From: Noviherbaspirillum sp.
GTDB lineage: Bacteria; Pseudomonadota; Gammaproteobacteria; Burkholderiales; Burkholderiaceae
Assembly (NCBI GenBank): GCA_028292785.1
Contig: JAQGLQ010000163.1
Coordinates: forward strand, 1 to 5,983
Direction: 5' to 3'
DNA: 5,983 nucleotides
Made by a program: the position numbers and the translations under genes. Shown one piece after another: positions 1 to 4,142 of the stretch (position 1 is its first letter; every line of letters starts with the position of its first letter). Under the pieces are notes generated by a model that saw only the letters and a program-made list of their open reading frames with translations, did not search any database and had not been told where the DNA came from.

Positions 1-646
1 GAGCCTCACGCGGCCGGTGATGCGCGCAACCGCGCCGATTAAGCAAAATCAGTTCGTGCGCGTTGCGCTGCAAGGCGCTATCGGTATTCCGGCGGAGATG
101 GACTTCGCATTGGCGGAGGCGCGGCAGACGGGACCGAACAGGCGCTCCGTGGGCGGCGCGCGCAATATGCTGCTCGACGAGCGCTCGGTGACCGCCCGGG
201 TCCGCATCGGTCAAGCAGACAGCCAATTCTTGCGATCCATCGCCGGAAGCTTGCAGGCGTCACCGTTCGGCCGCGTGAAGCCCGGCAAGCAAACCTATTC
301 GTCCGTGCAAGTGGTGCTCGACGATGTGCGGGTAACAAAAGCGGGCGAGGCCGGTGGATTTTTTTATGAGGTCTATCTGGACTTGCCGCGCGGAGCCGAT
401 CCCTCCAACCTTGATAAATACCGTCTGGGCAGCTTCGGGCCATTCGAAATTGCAGCGGCAAAGCATCACGGCGATGCGGCACGCCTGGTCTTTCCCGCCA
501 CGCAATTGCTCGAGAGCTTCTCGCCCACGCAAGTAATGGAAATGAAGGTGTCGTTCGTTCGCGTCAACGGTGATTCGACCCCGGGCGGACCGGCTATCAC
601 CATCGGCGAGATGCGGATCGAACTGTCGACGGACAATATCGAATGA
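1..646 (+). CDS. Tyrosinase/polyphenol oxidase-like protein, C-terminal part (5' end outside window)
   Basis: The reading frame is open from the left edge and ends at TGA 644-646. A GTG at 17 and an ATG at 20 exist, but no ribosome binding site precedes them and the frame is open before them, so the true start is probably outside the window. About 214 residues are visible. The pattern resembles the C-terminal region of plant-type polyphenol oxidases, including the so-called KFDV domain. The matching parts are a strand reading GGFFYEVYLDLP (about nt 350-388), then LGSFGPFEIAAAKHHG (about 425-472), then a segment with VFPATQLLE, and a final ITIGEMRIEL (about 596-625). In that family this region packs against and shields the di-copper site that oxidises phenols. 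The His-rich CuA and CuB motifs are not in the window, so catalytic capacity cannot be judged. No signal peptide can be assessed. The neighbour on the right is convergent and unrelated. The family call is from remembered motif resemblance, so an uncharacterised beta-rich protein remains possible. Confidence 0.62.
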   Translation, partial: SLTRPVMRATAPIKQNQFVRVALQGAIGIPAEMDFALAEARQTGPNRRSVGGARNMLLDERSVTARVRIGQADSQFLRSIAGSLQASPFGRVKPGKQTYSSVQVVLDDVRVTKAGEAGGFFYEVYLDLPRGADPSNLDKYRLGSFGPFEIAAAKHHGDAARLVFPATQLLESFSPTQVMEMKVSFVRVNGDSTPGGPAITIGEMRIELSTDNIE

Positions 647-652
647 TGCGAC

Positions 653-674
653 GCCCGCCAAGTCAGCGGGCTTT
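653..674 (+). terminator. Short intrinsic terminator of the tyrosinase-like gene
   Basis: GCCCGC at 653-658 and GCGGGC at 666-671 form a perfect 6-bp GC stem with a 7-base loop, followed on the plus strand by TTTC. It starts 6 bases after the stop codon of the left gene. The stop codon of the convergent SDR gene (663-665) lies in the loop. The T run is short, so termination may be modest. On the minus strand no T run follows, so it should not act for the SDR gene. Confidence 0.5.
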
Positions 675-1538
675 CATGCGCGTCAGCGCATCGCCGACCG
701 TCGGATAGCGCAGGCTCACATGCAGCTCGGACTTCATTCTCTTGTTGAGCAGGCGGCGCGACTCGGACATGAATGAAAGAAGCATGGGAGACACCGCATG
801 CTCAAGTTGCTCGCGCGGCAGGCGTGAGGGCCGTGGAAGACCGAACGTATCCGCCACGGCATCGAAATAATCACCCATCTTCATGCCGGAATCGTCCGAG
901 GCGTGATAAATGCGGCCCGGCCCCGACCGGAACAGGGCCGACGCGATAATGCGCGCCAGGTCATCCGCATGGATATGGTTGGTGAACACATCGTCTTCGC
1001 GCGCCAGGGCCGGCGTCCCTTTTCGCAGCCGTTCGAGCGGCAGGCGGTCCGCCGCATAAATGCCGGGCGCGCGCAGGATCGCAAGGCGCGATGCGCTGCG
1101 CCGCGACCACGCGCGCAGAACGTTTTCCGCATCCACCCGGCGCACGGCGCGCGAATTCCGGGGATTCACTTTCCGCGTCTCATCGATCAGCGCGCCGTCG
1201 CAATTTCCATAGACTCCCGTGGTGCTGACATAAACAAGCCGTGCCCGCTCGGGTAAAATGACGATCAGATTGCGCGTGCGTGTGTCCTGCAGGCCGTCCG
1301 GCGGCGGCGGCGCCAGATGAACGATGCGGTCGGCCAGGCCCGCGAGCCGCGCGAGGCTCGCAGGCCGGTCGAGGTCGGCAACCACAGGTACGGCGCCGGC
1401 GTCGCGCAATGCGGCTTTGCGGGACTCCTGACTCGTGACGGCGAATACGCGAAACCGATCGCGCACCAAGGGCAGCAGACGCATGCCGACATCGCCGCAA
1501 CCCACGATCAATAAGCGCGGCCGACCGATTTTATTCAT
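663..1538 (-). CDS. Atypical SDR-family NAD(P)-binding protein (YeeZ-like epimerase/dehydratase fold)
   Basis: Product of 291 residues when started at the ATG at 1538. The N-terminal Rossmann motif is IVGCGDVG (residues 11-18, GxGxxG). It is followed by a VHLAPPPP segment (73-80), an STTGVYG motif (105-111), a strand ending in LRAPGIY (155-161), an IHADDLARI motif (189-197), and a C-terminal region with SRRLLNKRMKSEL and RYPT. This order is that of extended/atypical SDR proteins such as YeeZ. The YxxxK catalytic pair expected after STTGVYG is not seen: the place reads NSRAVRRVDAE, so classical SDR chemistry is doubtful. Such proteins are cytoplasmic; the substrate is unknown. Start choice: ATG codons also occur at 1556, 1553 and 1604, but the one at 1604 would overlap the divergent gene by 39 bases. 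The start at 1538 directly precedes the Rossmann strand and has a weak AAAG ribosome binding site. A promoter candidate would start transcription near 1554, which also favours 1538. Confidence 0.85.
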   Translation of the reverse strand: MNKIGRPRLLIVGCGDVGMRLLPLVRDRFRVFAVTSQESRKAALRDAGAVPVVADLDRPASLARLAGLADRIVHLAPPPPDGLQDTRTRNLIVILPERARLVYVSTTGVYGNCDGALIDETRKVNPRNSRAVRRVDAENVLRAWSRRSASRLAILRAPGIYAADRLPLERLRKGTPALAREDDVFTNHIHADDLARIIASALFRSGPGRIYHASDDSGMKMGDYFDAVADTFGLPRPSRLPREQLEHAVSPMLLSFMSESRRLLNKRMKSELHVSLRYPTVGDALTRMKAR

Positions 1539-1560
1539 GTCTTTATTTTTCATCATCGGA

Positions 1561-1588
1561 ATTGTATGACTTTCCAAGTAACAGTCCA
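1561..1588 (-). promoter_or_regulatory. Candidate sigma70 promoter for the SDR gene
   Basis: Read on the minus strand, TGGACT (1588-1583, 4 of 6 to TTGACA) is followed after 16 bases by TACAAT (1566-1561, 5 of 6 to TATAAT). The predicted transcription start is near 1554, giving a leader of about 16 bases before the ATG at 1538. The -10 element covers the first base of the divergent reductase start codon, and the -35 lies within the reductase coding region. Motif match only. Confidence 0.35.
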
Positions 1589-2603
1589 GCCGAGCGGCCG
1601 GCAATTCACCTGCGACGAAGGCGAGACGATTTTGACAGCGGCGATCCGCGCAGGCGTCGGCCTTCCCTATGGCTGCAAGAACGGCGCCTGCGGCTCATGC
1701 AAGGGCAAGCTGATCGAGGGCTCGGTGGTCCATGTGACTCATCAGGAACGTGCGTTGTCGGCGGCGGAGGAAACCAGGGGCATGTCGCTGTTCTGCTGCG
1801 CGCGGCCGCAATCGGACGTGGTGATCGAAGCGCGCGAGGTGCTGGGCATTGGCGAGTTCCCGATCAAGAAGATGCCGGTCCGCATCGCGAAACTCGACAA
1901 GGCAGCCGATGACGTGATGCTGATCTCGCTGCAATTGCCGGCCAACGAGCGGCTGCAGTATCGCGCCGGGCAGTTCCTCGAGTTCATTCTCAAGGACGGC
2001 AAACGCCGCAGCTACAGCATGGCCAACGCACCGCATCTGGACGAGCATGTGACACTGCACGTCCGGCACATGCCGGGCGGACTGTTCACCGATCATGTGT
2101 TCAGCACGATGAAGGTGCGGGACATTCTTCGCATCGAGGGGCCGATGGGGACATTCTTCCTGCGCGAAGACTCGGACAAGCCGATGATATTGCTCGCATC
2201 GGGAACCGGCTTCGCGCCGCTCAAGGCCATTGTCGAGCATGCCATCGACAAGAACACCGAGCGTCCCATGGTGCTGTACTGGGGCGGACGCCGGCCCAAG
2301 GATCTGTATATGAGTGCGCTATGCGAGGAATGGGCGCGCACCGTGCCCCACTTCCGATTCGTGCCGGTCATCTCGGATGCGCTGCCGGAGGATGGCTGGA
2401 CCGGCCGTACCGGATATGTGCACCGCGCCGTGATGGAGGATATTCCCGACATGTCGGCCTACCAGGTCTATGCATGCGGCGCTCCTCTGATGGTGGAATC
2501 GGCTCAGCGCGATTTCGTCGCCCAATGTAGACTTCCGGAAGAGGAATTCTATGCCGATTCGTTCACCTCGGAAGCGGACCTGCCGCATGAACAGCAGTCA
2601 TAG
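1566..2603 (+). CDS. Ferredoxin-type [2Fe-2S]/FAD/NAD(P)H reductase (annotated in relatives as CDP-6-deoxy-delta-3,4-glucoseen reductase)
   Basis: Product of 345 residues. Residues 1-90 form a plant-type ferredoxin domain: C37, C42 and C45 (CKNGACGSC) plus C77 (or C78) in LFCCARP would bind a [2Fe-2S] cluster. Residues about 102-200 form an FAD-binding barrel with RSYS (148-151) contacting flavin and PGGLFT (170-175). Residues about 206-335 form the NAD(P)H-binding domain with LASGTGFAPLK (210-220), YWGGRRPKDLY (238-248) and YACGAP (302-307), ending near YADSF. The protein should pass electrons from NAD(P)H through FAD to the iron-sulfur cluster and on to a partner. The family contains AscD-like sugar reductases and reductase components of oxygenases. 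No deoxysugar gene or oxygenase lies nearby in the window, so the usual name is a family label rather than evidence of the substrate. The ATG at 1566 is preceded by only a weak CGGA ribosome binding site. It is divergent from the SDR gene with 27 bases between start codons. Confidence 0.88.
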   Translation: MTFQVTVQPSGRQFTCDEGETILTAAIRAGVGLPYGCKNGACGSCKGKLIEGSVVHVTHQERALSAAEETRGMSLFCCARPQSDVVIEAREVLGIGEFPIKKMPVRIAKLDKAADDVMLISLQLPANERLQYRAGQFLEFILKDGKRRSYSMANAPHLDEHVTLHVRHMPGGLFTDHVFSTMKVRDILRIEGPMGTFFLREDSDKPMILLASGTGFAPLKAIVEHAIDKNTERPMVLYWGGRRPKDLYMSALCEEWARTVPHFRFVPVISDALPEDGWTGRTGYVHRAVMEDIPDMSAYQVYACGAPLMVESAQRDFVAQCRLPEEEFYADSFTSEADLPHEQQS

Positions 2604-2619
2604 CTGGCAAGAAAAGCTT

Positions 2620-2648
2620 TTGACGCATCGCGCGAATCGGCATACCAT
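2620..2648 (+). promoter_or_regulatory. Candidate sigma70 promoter inside the reductase-argD gap
   Basis: TTGACG at 2620-2625 (5 of 6 to consensus) and TACCAT at 2643-2648 (4 of 6) are separated by an ideal 17 bases. It begins 17 bases after the reductase stop codon. The predicted start of transcription is about 2655-2656, and the strong terminator ends at 2772, so the basic transcript would be about 110-115 nt. An AAAAGCTTTT palindrome (2612-2621) abuts and overlaps the -35 element; its meaning is unclear. Confidence 0.45.
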
Positions 2649-2655
2649 TGGCTTC

Positions 2656-2724
2656 ATGAACACTTCGGCCAGACACTTGCGACGCCGTTCCCCGCTGCCT
2701 CAGCCCTGGAAGCCGTGCGTGTAA
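2656..2724 (+). CDS. Possible 22-residue leader peptide ORF
   Basis: ATG 2656 to TAA 2722-2724 encodes 22 residues. They begin MNTSARHLRRR and end PWKPCV, with four Arg (codons AGA, CGA, CGC, CGT; three consecutive at residues 9-11), four Pro and one Trp. No Shine-Dalgarno sequence precedes it. The predicted transcription start from the promoter at 2620-2648 falls on or next to the ATG, so translation would have to be leaderless. It lies between a promoter candidate and an intrinsic terminator, upstream of an ArgD-like gene. That position and the Arg codon cluster suggest a sensor peptide. A random ORF of this length is common, so existence as a gene is uncertain. Confidence 0.28.
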   Translation: MNTSARHLRRRSPLPQPWKPCV

Positions 2725-2756
2725 GCGTTTGCTGATCACTAAGCCACAGGCCTTCC
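2708..2756 (+). promoter_or_regulatory. Possible antiterminator stem competing with the terminator
   Basis: GGAAGCCGTG (2708-2717) can pair with CACAGGCCTTCC (2745-2756) as 10 base pairs with single-base bulges at A2748 and C2751. The downstream strand uses the end of the terminator's 5' arm, its whole loop and the first base of its 3' arm, so the two structures exclude each other. The upstream strand overlaps codons 18-22 of the possible leader ORF, so a ribosome reaching its stop codon would hide it. The structure was found by eye and no folding energy was computed. Confidence 0.3.
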
Positions 2757-2772
2757 CTGTGGCTTTTTTTTT
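2741..2772 (+). terminator. Strong intrinsic terminator or attenuator upstream of argD-like gene
   Basis: AAGCCACAGG (2741-2750) and CCTGTGGCTT (2756-2765) form a perfect 10-bp stem around the 5-base loop CCTTC, and nine T residues run from 2764 to 2772. This is a textbook rho-independent terminator on the plus strand. It ends transcription from the reductase gene or from the promoter at 2620-2648. It sits 51 bases before the start of the ArgD-like gene, so it could also control read-through into that gene. Confidence 0.92.
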
Positions 2773-2799
2773 GACTGCATCTTTTCACAATTTTTTAAC
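2771..2799 (+). promoter_or_regulatory. Candidate promoter of the argD-like gene
   Basis: TTGACT (2771-2776, 5 of 6) is followed after 17 bases by TTTAAC (2794-2799, 4 of 6), in an AT-rich stretch unlike the surrounding DNA. Its first bases are the last T residues of the terminator. The predicted start near 2806 leaves a leader of about 18 bases. If active, the ArgD-like gene does not depend on read-through of the terminator. Confidence 0.42.
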
Positions 2800-2812
2800 A
2801 CCGCCTTTACCC

Positions 2813-2817
2813 AGGAG
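2813..2817 (+). promoter_or_regulatory. Ribosome binding site of the argD-like gene
   Basis: AGGAG with a 6-base spacer before ATG 2824. It is the clearest Shine-Dalgarno sequence in the window and fixes the start of the aminotransferase. Confidence 0.8.
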
Positions 2818-2823
2818 TCCGAC

Positions 2824-4026
2824 ATGGAATTCAGCCAGTACAACGTCAATGCGCTCATGCATATCACCAACCGGCCGCCTATCATTTTCACCGAAGGCAG
2901 CGGCATGTGGATGACGGACAATACCGGCAAACGCTATCTCGACTATCTGCAGGGCTGGGCGGTCAACTGCCTCGGCCATTCGCCGCGCTGCATCGTGGAG
3001 GCCCTCACCGCCCAGGCAGGCAAGCTCATCAACCCGTCGCCGGCCTTCTATAACGAACCGTCGGTCCAGCTGGCAACACTTCTTACCGACAACTCCTGCT
3101 TCGATCGCGTGTTCTTCGCCAACAGCGGCGCCGAGGCGAATGAAGGCGCCATCAAACTTGCGCGCAAATGGGGCAAGAAAAACAAAAACGGCAGCGGCGG
3201 AAACCGCTTCGAAATCATCACCTTCAATCACGCCTTCCATGGACGCACGCTGGCCACCATGTCGGCCAGCGACAAGCCGGGCTGGGACACGATGTTCGCG
3301 CCGCAGGTGCCGGGCTTCCTGAAAGCCGAGTTAAATGACCTCGACAGCGTGGAGAAACTGATCACCGAGAACACCGTCGCGGTGATGCTCGAACCGGTAC
3401 AGGGCGAAAGCGGCGTGATCCCCGCCAGCCGCGAATTCATGAAAGGCCTGCGCGCGCTCACCAAGCAGCGCAATCTGCTGCTGATCGTTGACGAAGTGCA
3501 GACCGGCATGGGACGCACGGGCGAATTGTTCGCTTACCAATTGTCGGACATCGTCCCGGATATCATGACGCTCGGCAAAGGCATAGGCGGCGGCGTGCCG
3601 CTCGCCGCGCTGCTCGCGCGCGAGGAAATCGCCTGCTTCGAACCCGGCGAACAAGGCGGGACCTATAACGGAAATCCGGTAATGACGGCGGTCGGCGTTG
3701 CGGTCATTACCGAATTGCTGAAACCCGGCTTCCTGCAATCGGTGAAGGACAAGGGCGGCTACCTGCGGGCCGAGCTCAACAAGCTGTCCGCCAAACATGG
3801 CCTTGAAGGCGAGCGCGGAGAAGGCCTGCTGCGCGCGCTCAAGCTGGGCAAGGACATTGGTCCGAAGATCGTCGACGTCGCGCGCGAGATGACACCGGTC
3901 GGTCTGCTGCTTAACTCGCCGCGTCCCGACCTGCTTCGTTTCATGCCGGCGCTGAACGTGGAAAAGGAAGAGATCGACCAGATGGTGTCGATGCTGTCCG
4001 ACATCTTGACGAAGCTGGGGCACTAA
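2824..4026 (+). CDS. argD: Acetylornithine transaminase-family enzyme (class III PLP aminotransferase)
   Basis: Product of 400 residues, normal full length for ArgD-type enzymes (about 390-410). ArgD converts N-acetylornithine and 2-oxoglutarate to N-acetylglutamate semialdehyde and glutamate in arginine synthesis, and many members also accept succinyldiaminopimelate or ornithine. Visible PLP-site features are [19 protein letters not shown] (99-117; phosphate-binding SGAEAN), AFHGRT (137-142; aromatic residue stacking on PLP), EPVQGESG (190-197), [12 protein letters not shown] (222-233; D223 binds the pyridine nitrogen), [14 protein letters not shown] (250-263; K252 is the expected Schiff-base lysine), GGTYNGNP (278-285) and LRFMPALNV (371-379). 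A Lys/Gly-rich stretch at 114-127 looks like a surface loop. The enzyme is cytoplasmic. The gene has its own strong ribosome binding site and sits alone between a terminator upstream and a convergent gene downstream. Burkholderiales often carry more than one homologue, so the gene symbol gives the family and the exact substrate remains inferred. Confidence 0.82.
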   Translation: MEFSQYNVNALMHITNRPPIIFTEGSGMWMTDNTGKRYLDYLQGWAVNCLGHSPRCIVEALTAQAGKLINPSPAFYNEPSVQLATLLTDNSCFDRVFFANSGAEANEGAIKLARKWGKKNKNGSGGNRFEIITFNHAFHGRTLATMSASDKPGWDTMFAPQVPGFLKAELNDLDSVEKLITENTVAVMLEPVQGESGVIPASREFMKGLRALTKQRNLLLIVDEVQTGMGRTGELFAYQLSDIVPDIMTLGKGIGGGVPLAALLAREEIACFEPGEQGGTYNGNPVMTAVGVAVITELLKPGFLQSVKDKGGYLRAELNKLSAKHGLEGERGEGLLRALKLGKDIGPKIVDVAREMTPVGLLLNSPRPDLLRFMPALNVEKEEIDQMVSMLSDILTKLGH

Positions 4027-4092
4027 ACCCTTGCCCCTGCAGCACGTCGCAGGGTTCAGAGTGGATTGACAGCTAGCAAAGACAGTTGGCAA

Positions 4093-4122
4093 AAAGGGCG
4101 GCATCACTCGATGCCGCCCTTT
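4093..4122. terminator. Bidirectional intrinsic terminator between argD-like gene and lpdA
   Basis: AAAGGGCGGCAT (4093-4104) and ATGCCGCCCTTT (4111-4122) form a perfect 12-bp stem with the 6-base loop CACTCG. On the minus strand the stem's 3' arm runs into five T residues (4095-4091), 21 bases after the lpdA stop codon. On the plus strand it ends in TTT followed by CCATTTTC, so it should also stop transcription from the ArgD-like gene. Confidence 0.88.
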
Positions 4123-4142
4123 CCATTTTCAGAAACCGAAGG

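Noticed and set aside
1539..1604. A longer N-terminus for the SDR protein starting at ATG 1604.
   Set aside because: The extra residues would overlap the divergent reductase by 39 bases and precede the Rossmann motif without resemblance to the family. A promoter candidate places the transcript start near 1554, inside this extension.
1695..2240. A 181-codon minus-strand open frame opposite the reductase gene.
   Set aside because: It mirrors the conserved ferredoxin and FAD domains of the plus-strand gene, with no family motif of its own.
2729..2914. A 61-codon plus-strand frame starting in the gap and entering the argD-like gene.
   Set aside because: It runs through the terminator stem and T run and overlaps the true gene in another frame. 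Its Phe/Pro-rich start is simply translated T-rich terminator sequence.
4026..4056. Inverted repeats just after the argD-like stop codon (CCCTGC 4035-4040 with GCAGGG 4049-4054; also AACCCT 4026-4031 with AGGGTT 4051-4056).
   Set aside because: The stems are short, compete with each other and have no T run after them. The 12-bp terminator at 4093-4122 explains termination better.
4065..4070. A perfect TTGACA hexamer in the convergent gap, considered as a promoter -35.
   Set aside because: No acceptable -10 lies 16-18 bases downstream. The position instead enters the terminator stem, and no plus-strand gene follows.
3331..4107. A 258-codon minus-strand open frame opposite the argD-like gene.
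   Set aside because: It is antisense to a complete class III aminotransferase, and its start lies within the bidirectional terminator, which argues against a real gene.
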